From positions 1 through 64,000 of the forward strand of contig NZ_RFAR01000014.1 of the NCBI RefSeq assembly GCF_003693445.1: DNA of 64,000 nucleotides, read 5' to 3'. The notes below the pieces were generated by a model, which searched no databases, was not told where the DNA came from, and was given only the letters and a program-made list of their open reading frames with translations. The stretch comes from Aquitalea palustris (lineage in GTDB: Bacteria > Pseudomonadota > Gammaproteobacteria > Burkholderiales > Chromobacteriaceae). The position numbers and the translations under genes were made by a program. Below, in pieces: positions 6,376-18,923 of this stretch (position 1 is the first letter of the stretch; each line of letters opens with the position of its first letter).

Positions 6376-8184
6376 ATGAAGTTGCACTCGCTACAGATTG
6401 AAGGATTCAAAAGAATTAAATCAGCAAAAATTATTTTTGGTGAGGCAACATTTCTAATAGGTTCCAATAATGCAGGTAAAAGTACCGTATTGAAAGCAAT
6501 TGAATGTCTGCTGTCAGCAAAAAAGACGATTCCAAGTCCTGAATATTTCTCTATCGTTGATGATGAAACTGGAGAGACCAAGCCAGCAGTAGATACAATT
6601 ACACTGGAAGCTGAGTTTAGAAATCTTCCAGTTGAAGCAAAGGAGTGGCGAGGGTTCAAGGGGAGAATTTTTTCCTATCATACAGATGATGCATTGGATT
6701 CGGGGCTGTCCGTTACATATAAGAAAACATACCCGCTAGGCAAGGATGTCATTATCGAATTTAAGTCAAAAGAACGCACTATCAAGCCAGAGTTCTCATC
6801 CTGCAAGACGGTTCAGGATTTAATTGATAGTGGAGCTCCCTTTGCTGATGTTCAAGATATTTTCCCTGATCTCACTGCCAGAATTGTAAACAAAGCAATG
6901 CAGGAGAAGCTTGATCAGCTAGATGCTATTTGGGATACAAAGGAAACGGAGACATGGTTTCAGAATCCGGGAGGTATTCCCGGTGTGGTTTTAAAAATGT
7001 TACCGCGTTTTTTGCTTATACCGGCAGATACCTCAGCAGGAGAAATCGAGGGTGCTGCTTCAGGAGTGCTTGGAAAGACACTGAACGAATTATTTGAAGA
7101 TGTACGTGGCGCATCGGAAAACTATGCACATGCACAAGGCTATTTGGACAAGCTTGCCAAAGAGCTAGACCCAGAAGATAGTAGCTCTGAATTCGGAAAG
7201 ATGATTTCTGAATTGAACTCTGTACTTGCAAGTATTTTTCCAGATTCACAACTTCATGCTACGGCGAGCCTGAATGATCCTAAGACAGCGTTGAAGCCGA
7301 CATTCAATGTCGAGATGTCTAGCAACGTTCGAACTCCCGTTAGCTATCAAGGGTCGGGGATGATTCGAGCGGCAGCATTTGGCATGCTCAGGTTTCGTCA
7401 GAAATGGCTTTCAAAGAGAGAAGATGATCATTCACGATCGCTACTCGTTTGCTTTGAAGAGCCTGAGATCTATTTACACCCAAGTGCAGCGAACCAAATG
7501 CGTGACACAATCTATGAATTGAGCAGTCATGATTCGCAAATTGTTGCCACGACACATTCACCTTTCATTATTGATCTTGCACGAAAACCGAAACAAGTAT
7601 TAAACAGCCTTCAATCTAATGCCGATGGAGTTCATGTATCTCCTTTTAATGTAACTGACGCATACCTAGCCTTGGCGGATGATGCCAAAGCACATGTAAA
7701 GATGCTTTTGCGAGTTGATGATCACGTGGCAAGAGTGTTTTTTACCAAAAATGTCGTAATCATTGAGGGTGATACTGAAGAGATTGTTCTTAAAGAAACT
7801 CTCAAACGACTTCCCAAAGAGCGTTACCTTAAAATTATCTCAGACTTCGAAATAGTAAAGGCAAGGGGGAAGGCCTCAATCATTGGGTTAGTGAAGTATC
7901 TTGTCGCTATGGGCATTAGCCCTATTGTTGTGCATGACCGTGACGGGGGTGTTCCAGGAGCTGAAATATTCAATCAACCAATTGCTGAGGCACTTGCGGG
8001 CTGTGGTAAAGTTATTCAGATGCATGAGAACATTGAAGATGAAATGGGATACCTTGCCCCAAGTTCAGAGAAGCCATTTAAAGCATATCAACATACACAA
8101 ACTTGGGGAGATGATTGGGCAGACCTGCCTGCGGTATGGAAAGAAAAGATGGTAGAAATTTTCGGTAATTATATTGAAAATTAA
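6376..8184 (+). CDS. OLD-family ATP-dependent nuclease (AAA ATPase + TOPRIM)
   Basis: The 602-residue protein has an SMC/RecF-like ATPase: Walker A GSNNAGKST at residues 29-37, Walker B-like LLVCFEEPEIYLHP near 355, and ATTHSPFIIDLA after it. A C-terminal TOPRIM nuclease domain follows (VVIIEGDTEEIVLKE near 460, HDRDGG near 519). This is the layout of phage P2 OLD and Gabija GajA. No UvrD/GajB helicase gene follows; the next element is a terminator and then gyrB, so it reads as a class 1, stand-alone OLD. The ribosome site AAAGGAGC precedes ATG 6376. The gene is clearly richer in A+T than the core genes, with codons such as AAA, ATA and TTA, which indicates horizontal acquisition. A role in phage defence is inferred from the family. 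Confidence 0.88.
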   Translation: MKLHSLQIEGFKRIKSAKIIFGEATFLIGSNNAGKSTVLKAIECLLSAKKTIPSPEYFSIVDDETGETKPAVDTITLEAEFRNLPVEAKEWRGFKGRIFSYHTDDALDSGLSVTYKKTYPLGKDVIIEFKSKERTIKPEFSSCKTVQDLIDSGAPFADVQDIFPDLTARIVNKAMQEKLDQLDAIWDTKETETWFQNPGGIPGVVLKMLPRFLLIPADTSAGEIEGAASGVLGKTLNELFEDVRGASENYAHAQGYLDKLAKELDPEDSSSEFGKMISELNSVLASIFPDSQLHATASLNDPKTALKPTFNVEMSSNVRTPVSYQGSGMIRAAAFGMLRFRQKWLSKREDDHSRSLLVCFEEPEIYLHPSAANQMRDTIYELSSHDSQIVATTHSPFIIDLARKPKQVLNSLQSNADGVHVSPFNVTDAYLALADDAKAHVKMLLRVDDHVARVFFTKNVVIIEGDTEEIVLKETLKRLPKERYLKIISDFEIVKARGKASIIGLVKYLVAMGISPIVVHDRDGGVPGAEIFNQPIAEALAGCGKVIQMHENIEDEMGYLAPSSEKPFKAYQHTQTWGDDWADLPAVWKEKMVEIFGNYIEN

Positions 8185-8254
8185 AATGCACAATTTGGTA
8201 GATACAGACTGATGTATCTGTCCATCGTAGATCTCGCTTAGTCTGGCCTTAAAT

Positions 8255-8283
8255 AAAAAAAGCTCCATGTTGGAGCTTTTTTT
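8255..8283. terminator. Bidirectional terminator between OLD gene and gyrB
   Basis: AGCTCCA and TGGAGCT form a 7-bp stem extended by an A-run pairing with a T-run, with loop TGT. It separates the convergent OLD-family gene and gyrB. Confidence 0.85.
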
Positions 8284-8348
8284 ATTAGCTGAGTCGCTAG
8301 TTTTTACTTTTGCGAACAACTTTTACTTGCGATGTCACCCGTCTGTGC

Positions 8349-10871
<2,523 letters not shown>

Positions 10872-10885
10872 TACTGACTACTCCC

Positions 10886-11992
10886 TTAGATGCGCATTGG
10901 CATCACGATGTACTTGAAGTTGCTGTAGTCGGGAATGGTGACCAGCGTGCTGCGGTTGGAGTCGCCAAACGCCATTTGCAGCGTGTCGGCCGGCAGGTTG
11001 GTCAGCACATCCAGCAGGTAATTGATGTTGAAGCCGATTTCCAGCTCGCCGCCCTGATAGGCGATTTCCAGTTCTTCTTCCGCTTCTTCCTGCTCGCTAT
11101 TGGTACACAGGATGGACATCTTGCCCGGTGCCAGTACCAGCCGCACGCCACGGAATTTCTCGTTGGCCAGAATGGCGGCGCGTTGCAGCGCGTGCAGGAA
11201 GGTGAGGCGTTCGATCAGGAAGATCTTGTCGTTATCCAGCGGAATCACCCGGTTGTAGTCGGGGAACTTGCCGTCTACCACCTTGCTGATGATCACGGTG
11301 GAACCAAAGCTGAAGCGCACCTGGTTGGCCAGCACTTCAATATTGATTTCGTCGTCACTGTCCTGCAGCAGCTTGTACAGCTCCAGGATGGTCTTGCGCG
11401 GCAGGATGACTTCGGCCTTGGGCAGGGTGGCTTCCACGTCGGCGCTGGCAAAGGCCAGGCGGTGGCCGTCGGTGGCGATCAGCTTCACCTGGTTGCCATC
11501 AGTCTGCATCAACAGGCCGTTGAGGTAGTAACGGATGTCCTGCACGGCCATGGCAAACTGCACCTGCGAGATAAGGCGCTTCAGTTCGCGCTGCGGCAGG
11601 GTGAAGCTGGCGTCCGAGGCCGAGCCCACCGACAGCAGCGGGAAGTCTTCCGCCGGCAGGGTTTGCAGATTGAAGCGGCTCTTGCCGGCTTTCAGCGTCA
11701 GGCGGCCGTCCAGCTGTTCCAGCGTGACCGTGGCCTTGTCCGGGATGGCGCGCAGGATGTCCTGCAGCTTTTTGGCCGAGGTGGTCAGGCGGAAGTCTTC
11801 GCCCGGCAGTTCGTCGGCACTGGCGGTGGTGATCTGGATTTCCAGATCGGTGGCCAGAAAGCCTACCTGGCCGCCCTTCTTTTCAATCAGTACATTGGAA
11901 AGAATCGGCAGGGTATGGCGTCGTTCGACAATACCGGTCACCGCCAGCAGGGGCTTGAGAAGGGCATCGCGTTCGGCTTGCAGGATCAGCAT
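10886..11992 (-). CDS. dnaN: DNA polymerase III beta sliding clamp
   Basis: The homodimeric ring that holds DNA polymerase III and other clamp-binding proteins on DNA. The 368 residues equal the usual length and include the typical start MLILQAERDALLKPL, PILSNVLIE, ATDLEIQI, ATDGHRLA and the C-terminus YIVMPMRI. The ATG at 11992 has GGGAG about 9 nt upstream. It lies 53 bp after dnaA in the same direction, giving the conserved dnaA-dnaN-gyrB order (recF is absent between dnaN and gyrB, as in several betaproteobacteria). Confidence 0.99.
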   Translation of the reverse strand: MLILQAERDALLKPLLAVTGIVERRHTLPILSNVLIEKKGGQVGFLATDLEIQITTASADELPGEDFRLTTSAKKLQDILRAIPDKATVTLEQLDGRLTLKAGKSRFNLQTLPAEDFPLLSVGSASDASFTLPQRELKRLISQVQFAMAVQDIRYYLNGLLMQTDGNQVKLIATDGHRLAFASADVEATLPKAEVILPRKTILELYKLLQDSDDEINIEVLANQVRFSFGSTVIISKVVDGKFPDYNRVIPLDNDKIFLIERLTFLHALQRAAILANEKFRGVRLVLAPGKMSILCTNSEQEEAEEELEIAYQGGELEIGFNINYLLDVLTNLPADTLQMAFGDSNRSTLVTIPDYSNFKYIVMPMRI

Positions 11993-12045
11993 GTTTCGGG
12001 CTCCCGAATGTGTCCAGAGTCAGTTATCGGTTGAATCAACATCGT

Positions 12046-13443
12046 TCAGTTACGCAGCATGGATAGCAGCGTATCGTAATCGTGTGCCATATCGGCGTCA
12101 TTACTGCGCATTTCGGCAATGGTCTTGCAGGCATGCAGCACGGTGGTGTGGTCGCGCCCGCCAAAGGCGTCGCCGATATTGGGCAGGGAAAGCTGGGTCA
12201 GCTCCTTGGCCAGTGCCATCGCCACCTGGCGCGGCCGGGCGATATCGCGGCTGCGCTTTTTGCTGTGCATGTCGGACAGCTTGATCTTGTAGTACTCGGC
12301 CACGGTTTTCTGGATGGCATCCACCGTGACCTGGCGGTTGCCGGCGGCCAGGATGTCTTTCAGCGCTTCTTTTACCAGATCCAGCGAGATGTTCTGGTTG
12401 GTAAAGCGGGCATAGGCCACCACGCGTTTGAGCGCGCCTTCCAGTTCGCGCACATTGGAGCGTACGTTCTGGGCAATGAAAAACGCCACCGGGTGATCCA
12501 GCTTGATACTGTCGGCCTCGGCCTTTTTCATCAAAATAGCCACACGCATTTCCAGCTCCGGCGGCTGGATTTCCACCGTCAGGCCCCAGGAGAAGCGCGA
12601 GATCAGCCGCTCTTCCATGCCTTCTATCTGCTTGGGGTAGGTATCGCAGGTCATGATGACCTGTTTGCCGCCCTCGATCAGCGCATTGAAGGCGTAGAAG
12701 AATTCTTCCTGCGTGCGGTTCTTGCCGGCAAAAAACTGGATGTCGTCGATCAGCAGCAGGTCCAGCGAATGGTAGTAGCGCTTGAACTCGTCAAACGCCT
12801 TGTGCTGATAGGCGCGCATGATGTCGGCCACATAGCGTTCGGCGTGGATGTAGCGGATCTTGGCTTGCGGGTTTTTCTGGAATACGTGGTTGCCGATGGC
12901 CTGAATCAAGTGGGTCTTACCCAGGCCGACACCGCCATAGACAAACAGCGGGTTGTAGGCCTGGTCGCCCGGATTTTCGGCAATCTGCATGGCCGCTGCA
13001 CGCGCCAGCTGGTTACCCTTACCGGTTACCAGGGTGTCAAAGGTAAACGAGGGGTTGAGCCGGGTGCTTTCGTGGCTGCCGCCAATGGCTTTTACCGCGG
13101 CCTGCTTGGCCTGGCTGGGAATATTGCTGGCGGCCGGGGTGGGCGCGGGTTTGCGCGCGCCATTGCCCGTGGCTGCCGGCACGGCCAGCGGCTTGCTGCT
13201 GGGCGCACCCAGGCGCAGTTCGACCGGTGCTTCGCCAACCAGCTCGACAGCCAGTTCTTCAATGCGGCCGAGGAAACGGTCCTTGATGAACTGCATGATG
13301 AAGCGATTGGGTGCAAACAGCGCAATGCCTTCATCGTTGGCTTCGGCCGCCAGCGGCTTGATCCAGGTGTTGAACTGCTGTGAAGACAGTTCGGCCTCGA
13401 GGCGAGCGAGGCAGGCAGGCCAGAATTGATCCAGTTCGGTCAT
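12046..13443 (-). CDS. dnaA: Chromosomal replication initiator protein DnaA
   Basis: Initiator ATPase that binds DnaA boxes and opens the origin. The 465-residue protein shows domain I ([15 protein letters not shown]), a variable Pro/Ala linker, AAA+ domain III with Walker [11 protein letters not shown] and Walker [14 protein letters not shown], and domain IV with the DnaA signature [10 protein letters not shown]. The start is ATG 13443 (MTELDQFW); the in-frame GTG 13452 upstream has no better ribosome site, and neither start shows a clear Shine-Dalgarno sequence. The leader contains a terminator-like hairpin ending 26 nt before the start, hinting at post-initiation control. Confidence 0.99.
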   Translation of the reverse strand: MTELDQFWPACLARLEAELSSQQFNTWIKPLAAEANDEGIALFAPNRFIMQFIKDRFLGRIEELAVELVGEAPVELRLGAPSSKPLAVPAATGNGARKPAPTPAASNIPSQAKQAAVKAIGGSHESTRLNPSFTFDTLVTGKGNQLARAAAMQIAENPGDQAYNPLFVYGGVGLGKTHLIQAIGNHVFQKNPQAKIRYIHAERYVADIMRAYQHKAFDEFKRYYHSLDLLLIDDIQFFAGKNRTQEEFFYAFNALIEGGKQVIMTCDTYPKQIEGMEERLISRFSWGLTVEIQPPELEMRVAILMKKAEADSIKLDHPVAFFIAQNVRSNVRELEGALKRVVAYARFTNQNISLDLVKEALKDILAAGNRQVTVDAIQKTVAEYYKIKLSDMHSKKRSRDIARPRQVAMALAKELTQLSLPNIGDAFGGRDHTTVLHACKTIAEMRSNDADMAHDYDTLLSMLRN

Positions 13444-13459
13444 TAAGTACACACAAGTA

Positions 13460-13499
13460 AAAGCAAAAACCCGCCGTGACGATTATCAGGTTCGGCGGG
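13460..13499 (-). terminator. Terminator-like hairpin in the dnaA leader (possible attenuator)
   Basis: On the minus strand CCCGCCG and CGGCGGG (13493-13499 and 13470-13476) form a 7-bp all-GC stem with a 16-nt loop, followed directly by TTTTTGCTTTT. It lies between the dnaA promoter region and the dnaA start codon, so it would act as an attenuator, not as an end-of-gene terminator. Confidence 0.55.
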
Positions 13500-13700
13500 A
13501 TGGGCCATGGTTTGCCGCCCGGTGGGTTGGCCGGCGCAGTGCGCCTGGCGTGGGGCGTAACCTTGGCATGTGTTCATGCATGGCAGTGGCTTGCACCATC
13601 CTCCTGTCGCGCATACCGCCCTGGGCGGGTGGTCTCGTTTAATAATTACGCAGGGGGTGAGGTGCGTTAAGTTTCGACATTCTAACGGTTTTCAGCAAAG

Positions 13701-13709
13701 TTATCCACA
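13701..13709 (+). promoter_or_regulatory. DnaA box
   Basis: TTATCCACA is a perfect match to the DnaA-binding consensus. It may serve dnaA autoregulation or origin function. Confidence 0.75.
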
Positions 13710-13729
13710 GGTGTGCTAAAAATTTGCCA

Positions 13730-13758
13730 TTGACAAGCGGCGGTTTTTCTTGTGAAAT
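13730..13758 (+). promoter_or_regulatory. Sigma-70 promoter for rpmH
   Basis: TTGACA at 13730-13735 and TGAAAT at 13753-13758 are 17 bp apart. Transcription would start about 30 bp before the rpmH start codon. Confidence 0.6.
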
Positions 13759-13797
13759 CACGCGTTTATTTCCGTTTCGAAACAGGAATTCTTTATC

Positions 13798-13932
13798 ATG
13801 AAGCGTACTTACCAGCCTTCCAATACCCGCCGCAAGCGCACTCACGGCTTCCTCGTTCGCATGAAGTCCCGTGGTGGCCGCGCAGTTATCGCCGCCCGTC
13901 GCGCCAAGGGTCGCAAGCGCCTGGCCGTATAA
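13798..13932 (+). CDS. rpmH: 50S ribosomal protein L34
   Basis: The 44-residue, very basic protein has the L34 pattern: MKRTYQPSN at the start, [17 protein letters not shown] and [11 protein letters not shown] at the end. It is a structural protein of the large ribosomal subunit. AGGAATT lies 8 nt upstream of ATG 13798. It heads the conserved rpmH-rnpA-yidD-yidC-mnmE set and starts 7 nt before rnpA begins after its stop. Confidence 0.98.
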   Translation: MKRTYQPSNTRRKRTHGFLVRMKSRGGRAVIAARRAKGRKRLAV

Positions 13933-13939
13933 GTTAGCA

Positions 13940-14302
13940 ATGACTTATCGCTTTCGCCGTGTGCACCGGCTATTAAAAACGGATGAATTTTCATCCGTTT
14001 TTAGTTTGCGGCAATCGCGCAGCACGGCCTTGTTTCAGGTGTACGCCCGCCCCAACGAACTGGGCCATGCCCGTGTCGGCCTTGTTGTCGGCAAAAAGGT
14101 TCACAAGCGGGCAGTACGCCGAAACTACATCAAGCGTACGGTACGCGAGTGGTTTCGCCTGAATCAGGCAAGCTTGCCGGCGCAGGACTACATCGTCCGG
14201 GCCAAGCAGGCTTTTTCCCGCGCTGACAGAGCAGAAGCTGTCATCGCCTTGTCTACACTCTTTGCTAAACTGGCACGATGTCGCGCCTCCTCATCCTCCT
14301 GA
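13940..14302 (+). CDS. rnpA: Ribonuclease P protein component
   Basis: Protein cofactor of RNase P, which trims the 5' leader of tRNA precursors. The 120 residues include [17 protein letters not shown] near the N-terminus and the signature motif [21 protein letters not shown] (the RNR region). ATG 13940 lies 7 nt after the rpmH stop, and the ribosome site is weak, which suggests translational coupling. The 3' end overlaps yidD by 25 nt. The C-terminal SSSS tail is encoded within that overlap. Confidence 0.97.
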   Translation: MTYRFRRVHRLLKTDEFSSVFSLRQSRSTALFQVYARPNELGHARVGLVVGKKVHKRAVRRNYIKRTVREWFRLNQASLPAQDYIVRAKQAFSRADRAEAVIALSTLFAKLARCRASSSS

Positions 14303-14487
14303 TCCGTTTTTATCAACTGGCCATCAGCCCCTGGCTGGCACCACGGTGCCGCTATGTGCCGACCTGTTCCAGTTACGCGATCGAGGCGGTGAGAAAGCAT
14401 GGCGCCTGCAAGGGCGGCTTTCTGGCGATGAAACGCATCGGGCGCTGTCACCCCTGGGGTGGCAGTGGTTATGACCCGGTTCCCTGA
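14278..14487 (+). CDS. yidD: Membrane protein insertion efficiency factor YidD
   Basis: A 69-residue, membrane-associated helper of protein insertion. It has the family features [29 protein letters not shown] with its conserved cysteines, and [15 protein letters not shown] at the end. It overlaps rnpA upstream and is followed 19 nt later by yidC. Confidence 0.97.
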   Translation: MSRLLILLIRFYQLAISPWLAPRCRYVPTCSSYAIEAVRKHGACKGGFLAMKRIGRCHPWGGSGYDPVP

Positions 14488-14506
14488 ACTTTCCGGTATC
14501 GTAGAG

Positions 14507-16156
14507 ATGGATTCCAAGCGACTCATAATCTTCATCGTCCTGTCCATGGGCATCCTCCTGCTGTGGCAGGAGTACTTTGCGCCCAAGCCTGCCCCGCAGC
14601 AGGTGGCACAGACCCAAACGGCTTCGCAGCCGGACGCACCGGCCAGCCATACCGCCAGCGCCCAGCCTGCTGATGCAGCCAAGCTTAGCGCCGGTCAGCG
14701 CATTCGCGTCAGCACCGATGTGATCAAGGCCGAAATCGATACCGTAGGCGGCGACCTGCGTCAGCTCGACCTGCTGAAACACGATTCCGCCACGGATGCC
14801 AAAAAGCCGTTCGAGCTGCTCACCGACAAGAATGGTCGCGTGTATGTAGCCCAGACCGGCCTGGTGGCAGCCAGCAATCCGGCACTGCCCACCCACAAAA
14901 CCGTCTATAGCGCCGAGCAGTCCAGCTACACCCTGAGCGGCGACAGCCTGCAGGTGAAACTGACCGCCCCGGTAGCCAATGGCGTGCAGGTGGTGAAAAC
15001 CTACACCTTCAAGAAGGGCAGCTACGATATCGGCGTTCGCTTCGATATCCACAACGGCGGTAGCACGCCGCTGGCCCCGACCGCCTACTACCGTCTGCTG
15101 CGTGACGGCCAGGCACCGGAAGGCGAAGGCCGCTTTGCCCACACCTTTACCGGCCCGGCGGTGTATACCTCCGACAACAAGTTCCAGAAGGTTTCCTTCG
15201 ACGATCTGGCCAAGGGCAAGGGCGACTACGCCAAGAACGCCACCGACGGCTGGGTGGGCATGCTGCAGCATTACTTCATGACCGCCTGGGTACTGAAGCC
15301 GCTGGACGCTGCCAGCGTGTGCAAGGATGAAAAATCCTGCCACTTCGAGCTGAAGGACAGCAACGGCCTGTATTCGGCTGCTGCCACCGTGGACCTGAAA
15401 GTCATCAACCCCGGCCAGACCGCCTCCATCACCGTGCCGCTGTATGCCGGCCCGGAAGACTACAGCGTGCTGACCAAGGTTGCCGATGGCCTGGAGTATT
15501 CCAAGGACTATGGCTGGGTGCACATCTTTGCTTCGCCGCTGTTCTGGCTGCTGACCAAGCTGCACGGTCTGGTACAGAACTGGGGCTGGGCCATTGTGCT
15601 GCTGACCCTCACCGTCAAGGCCATCTTCTACCCGCTGACTGCTGCATCCTACCGTTCCATGGCCAAGATGAAGGCCCTGGCACCGCGTCTGGAACGCATG
15701 AAGGAACAATACGGCGACGACCGCATGAAGTTCCAGCAGGCAGTGATGGAGATGTACAAGAGCGAGAAGGTGAATCCGCTGGGTGGCTGTCTGCCCATGC
15801 TGATCCAGATTCCGGTGTTCATCGGCCTGTACTGGGCGCTGCTGGCTTCGGTTGAGCTGCGTCAGGCACCGTGGATCCTGTGGTACACCGACCTGGCCCG
15901 CCCGGACCCGTTCTATGTGCTGCCGGTGATCATGGCGGCCACCATGTTCCTGCAAACCTTCCTGAACCCGCCGCCGACTGACCCGATGCAGGCCAAGATG
16001 ATGAAAATCATGCCGGTTGCCTTCTCGGCCATGTTCTTCTTCTTCCCGGCTGGTCTGGTGCTGTACTACGCAGTCAACAACATCCTGTCGATTGCCCAGC
16101 AGTGGTACATCAACAAGAGCATTGAAAACAGCAAGAAAGTAGCCCTGCAGTCCTGA
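14507..16156 (+). CDS. yidC: Membrane protein insertase YidC
   Basis: Inserts and folds inner-membrane proteins, alone or with SecYEG. The 549-residue product has an N-terminal anchor ([16 protein letters not shown]), a large periplasmic domain typical of Gram-negative YidC (about residues 40-340), and the conserved five-helix core ([49 protein letters not shown]). The start MDSKRLII at 14507 matches relatives; longer in-frame starts reach into yidD. A strong terminator follows. Confidence 0.98.
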   Translation: MDSKRLIIFIVLSMGILLLWQEYFAPKPAPQQVAQTQTASQPDAPASHTASAQPADAAKLSAGQRIRVSTDVIKAEIDTVGGDLRQLDLLKHDSATDAKKPFELLTDKNGRVYVAQTGLVAASNPALPTHKTVYSAEQSSYTLSGDSLQVKLTAPVANGVQVVKTYTFKKGSYDIGVRFDIHNGGSTPLAPTAYYRLLRDGQAPEGEGRFAHTFTGPAVYTSDNKFQKVSFDDLAKGKGDYAKNATDGWVGMLQHYFMTAWVLKPLDAASVCKDEKSCHFELKDSNGLYSAAATVDLKVINPGQTASITVPLYAGPEDYSVLTKVADGLEYSKDYGWVHIFASPLFWLLTKLHGLVQNWGWAIVLLTLTVKAIFYPLTAASYRSMAKMKALAPRLERMKEQYGDDRMKFQQAVMEMYKSEKVNPLGGCLPMLIQIPVFIGLYWALLASVELRQAPWILWYTDLARPDPFYVLPVIMAATMFLQTFLNPPPTDPMQAKMMKIMPVAFSAMFFFFPAGLVLYYAVNNILSIAQQWYINKSIENSKKVALQS

Positions 16157-16177
16157 AACGGACGGTAGTGACTGACA

Positions 16178-16208
16178 AAGCCCGGCCAGATGAAGGCCGG
16201 GCTTTTTT
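16178..16208 (+). terminator. Rho-independent terminator after yidC
   Basis: AAGCCCGGCC and GGCCGGGCTT form a 10-bp stem around AGATGAA, followed by a T6 run. It separates the ribosomal/insertase unit from mnmE. Confidence 0.9.
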
Positions 16209-16307
16209 CCTGATACAGTAAAAAATCAGCGCAAGCTGACCCAAGCAGCTGTCGCCATCCTTGTAGCGGCTGCTTCGGTCAGCCTGTCAGCCGCAAGGAA
16301 AGCCCGC

Positions 16308-17660
16308 ATGTCTACCCTCTACGCTCCTGTCACCATCTGCGCCATTGCTACCGCTCCCGGTCGCGGTGGCGTGGGCGTCATCCGCGTTTCCGGGCGCGAC
16401 TTGCTGCCCTTTGCTGCGGCACTGAGTGGCGGCAAGCAACCCAGGCCGCGTTATGCCACCTATACCGATTTCTACGCGGCCGACGGCCAGGCCATCGACA
16501 ATGGCCTGCTGCTGTACTTCCCCGGCCCCAACAGCTTTACCGGCGAAGACGTGCTGGAGCTGCAAGGCCATGGCGGGCCGGTGGTGCTCAATATGCTGCT
16601 CAGCCGCTGCCTGCAACTGGGCGCACGGCTGGCCGAGCCGGGCGAGTTCTCCAAGCGCGCTTTTCTCAATGACAAGATGGACCTGGCCCAGGCCGAAAGC
16701 GTGGCCGACCTGATCGACGCCTCCAGCGAAAGCGCTGCCCGCAGCGCGCTCAAGTCGCTGAAAGGGGCGTTTTCCAATGAAATCCATGTGCTGGTGGACG
16801 AGCTGATCACCCTGCGCATGCTGGTGGAAGCCACGCTGGATTTCCCGGAAGAGGAAATCGATTTTCTCAAGCAGGCCGACGCGCTGGGCAAGCTGCAAAC
16901 CCTGCGCCAGCGTCTGCAACAGGTGCAGGCCACTGCACGGCAAGGTGCCATCCTGCGTGAGGGCATGCACGTGGTGCTGGTGGGCCAGCCCAATGTTGGC
17001 AAGTCCAGCCTGATGAATGCGCTGGCCGGCGACGATATTGCCATCGTCACCGACATCGCCGGCACCACCCGCGACACCGTGCGCGAGGAAATCGTCATCG
17101 ACGGCGTGCCGGTGCACATCATCGATACCGCCGGCCTGCGCGATACCGACGATGTGGTGGAAAAAATCGGCATCGAACGCACCTGGCAGGCGGTGGAGCG
17201 CGCCGATGTGGCGCTGGTGCTGGTGGATAGCCGTGACGGTGTTACCACCGAGCTGGAGGCTATTCTGGAGCGCATTCCGCCGCAACTGCCGCGCCTGTTC
17301 ATCTACAACAAGGCCGACCTCAGTGGTGATGCCATCGGCCTGTCCGAGCAGGATGGCCGCAGTGTGCTGCACCTGTCCGCCCGCACGCATGCCGGGGTCG
17401 ACTTGCTGAAAGCCCGCCTGCTGGAACTGATTGGCTACAGTGGTGCCAGCGAAGGTGTATTCCTGGCACGCGAACGCCACCTGGACGCCATCCGCCGCGC
17501 CGCCGAGCATATGGAGCTGGCGCATACCGATTGGGAAATGGTGGAGATTTTCGCCGAAGAGCTGCGACTGGCGCAGAACGCGCTGTCGGAAATCACCGGC
17601 CAGTTCACCCCGGACGACCTGCTGGGGGTGATCTTCAGCCGTTTTTGCATCGGCAAGTAA
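16308..17660 (+). CDS. mnmE: tRNA modification GTPase MnmE
   Basis: With MnmG it installs the (carboxymethyl)aminomethyl group on U34 of several tRNAs. The 450-residue protein shows the N-terminal formyl-THF-binding domain ([31 protein letters not shown]). A central helical part contains an inserted Ras-like G domain ([32 protein letters not shown]). The protein ends in the catalytic FCIGK. The usual place of mnmE, after yidC, is kept. Confidence 0.98.
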   Translation: MSTLYAPVTICAIATAPGRGGVGVIRVSGRDLLPFAAALSGGKQPRPRYATYTDFYAADGQAIDNGLLLYFPGPNSFTGEDVLELQGHGGPVVLNMLLSRCLQLGARLAEPGEFSKRAFLNDKMDLAQAESVADLIDASSESAARSALKSLKGAFSNEIHVLVDELITLRMLVEATLDFPEEEIDFLKQADALGKLQTLRQRLQQVQATARQGAILREGMHVVLVGQPNVGKSSLMNALAGDDIAIVTDIAGTTRDTVREEIVIDGVPVHIIDTAGLRDTDDVVEKIGIERTWQAVERADVALVLVDSRDGVTTELEAILERIPPQLPRLFIYNKADLSGDAIGLSEQDGRSVLHLSARTHAGVDLLKARLLELIGYSGASEGVFLARERHLDAIRRAAEHMELAHTDWEMVEIFAEELRLAQNALSEITGQFTPDDLLGVIFSRFCIGK

Positions 17661-17807
17661 GCCCCGCCAGCGCCGGCACTTGGCCGGGCTACCTGCCGCC
17701 TGGCGCGTGCCGCAACAAAAATCCAACAAACATCTGCCCGGCTTTGCTGTACCGTTGGGTACAGGCACACATTGTGCCGTTTTGCCATGTCTTGCGGATC
17801 AAGTCTG

Positions 17808-18923
17808 ATGGAACAAATCACCGTATACGCCTTCCCGGTTTTCCTGCTGCTGATGCTGGTGGAGCTGGGCTATGGCCTGGCCATTGGCCGCAACACCTAT
17901 CGTCTGAGTGACGCGCTGGCCAGCCTCAGCCAGGGTTTGCTCAGCCAGCTGGTTGCCAGTGTCAGCACCTTGTTCCAGATCGGCCTGTATGCGCTGACAT
18001 GGCGGCATCTGGCGCTGTTTCCCCGCGCCGCGCTGTGGAATAGCGCCTGGGGCTGGCTGCTGGCCATCGTGATGTTCGATTTCTGCGATTACTGGCTGCA
18101 TCGGGTGGGGCATGAGAGCGCGGTGTTCTGGGCGGCGCATGCCGTGCATCACCAGAGCCAGGATTTCAATCTGTCCACTGCCTTGCGCCAGGAAAGCACC
18201 GTGGCTTTTCTCGGCTGGCCGTTTTATTTGCCCATGGCGCTGGCTGGCGTCGCGCCGGAGCAGTTTGCATTGGCCGGGCTGATCGTCTTGCTCTACCAGT
18301 TCTGGATACATACCGAGCATATCGGCAAGCTGGGCTGGTTCGACCGGGTGTTTTCTTCCCCGTCCAATCACCGGGTGCATCATGCGGTGAATGACCAGTA
18401 CCTGGACAAGAACTACGGCGGCATGTTGATCATCTGGGACAGGCTGTTCGGCACCTTTGCCGAGGAGGACGAAGCGCCGGTATACGGCACCCGCAGCCCG
18501 CTCAATAGCTGGAATCCGCTGTGGGCGGTGGCATCCGGCTATGTGCCGTTGTGGCGGCTGGCTTGCCAGGCCCCACGCTGGCAGGACAAGTTCAAGGTGT
18601 GGTTCAAGCCACCGGGCTGGCTGCCGGCCGGCGTGGTGGATGACAGCCCGGCTTTTGACCTGCAGCGCGCCCGCCAGCGCTTTGATCTGCCACTGAGCCG
18701 CAGCAGCATGGTGTTGGCGCTGCTGCAGTTTGTACTGCTGACAGCAGCCGGCGCGGCTTATCTGTGGCAAGCCGATGGCCTGGACAATCTGCAGCTGTGG
18801 GCATTCGCCTTGTTGCTGGTGGCCGGCCTGATGGGCTTGGGCAGCCTGCTGCAGCGCCGTCTGGCGGTGGCCGGGCTGTTGCTGCTGGATGCACTGCTGC
18901 TGCTGGCAGCATGGCTGCTGTAA
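17808..18923 (+). CDS. Sterol desaturase / fatty acid hydroxylase family membrane protein
   Basis: The 371-residue integral membrane protein carries the eight-histidine di-iron pattern of the family: DYWLHRVGHES, AAHAVHHQS, and SNHRVHHAVND. Roughly six membrane segments are seen, including an extra hydrophobic C-terminal block (LLQFVLLTAAGAAYLW and the Leu-rich end). The substrate is unknown; relatives hydroxylate fatty acids, sterols, carotenoids or alkylglycerols. The start is taken at MEQITVYAFPV (17808), just before the first membrane segment. It appears monocistronic. Confidence 0.85.
   Translation: MEQITVYAFPVFLLLMLVELGYGLAIGRNTYRLSDALASLSQGLLSQLVASVSTLFQIGLYALTWRHLALFPRAALWNSAWGWLLAIVMFDFCDYWLHRVGHESAVFWAAHAVHHQSQDFNLSTALRQESTVAFLGWPFYLPMALAGVAPEQFALAGLIVLLYQFWIHTEHIGKLGWFDRVFSSPSNHRVHHAVNDQYLDKNYGGMLIIWDRLFGTFAEEDEAPVYGTRSPLNSWNPLWAVASGYVPLWRLACQAPRWQDKFKVWFKPPGWLPAGVVDDSPAFDLQRARQRFDLPLSRSSMVLALLQFVLLTAAGAAYLWQADGLDNLQLWAFALLLVAGLMGLGSLLQRRLAVAGLLLLDALLLLAAWLL

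Larger units (their letters stand above)
13444..13797. other. dnaA-rpmH divergent intergenic region (possible origin segment)
   Basis: This 354-bp spacer divides leftward dnaA from rightward rpmH and is the usual place for oriC or for the dnaA promoter. It has one perfect DnaA box, TTATCCACA at 13701-13709, and an AT-richer patch around 13638-13650 and 13715-13760. No cluster of boxes is visible, so origin function is uncertain. Confidence 0.45.
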
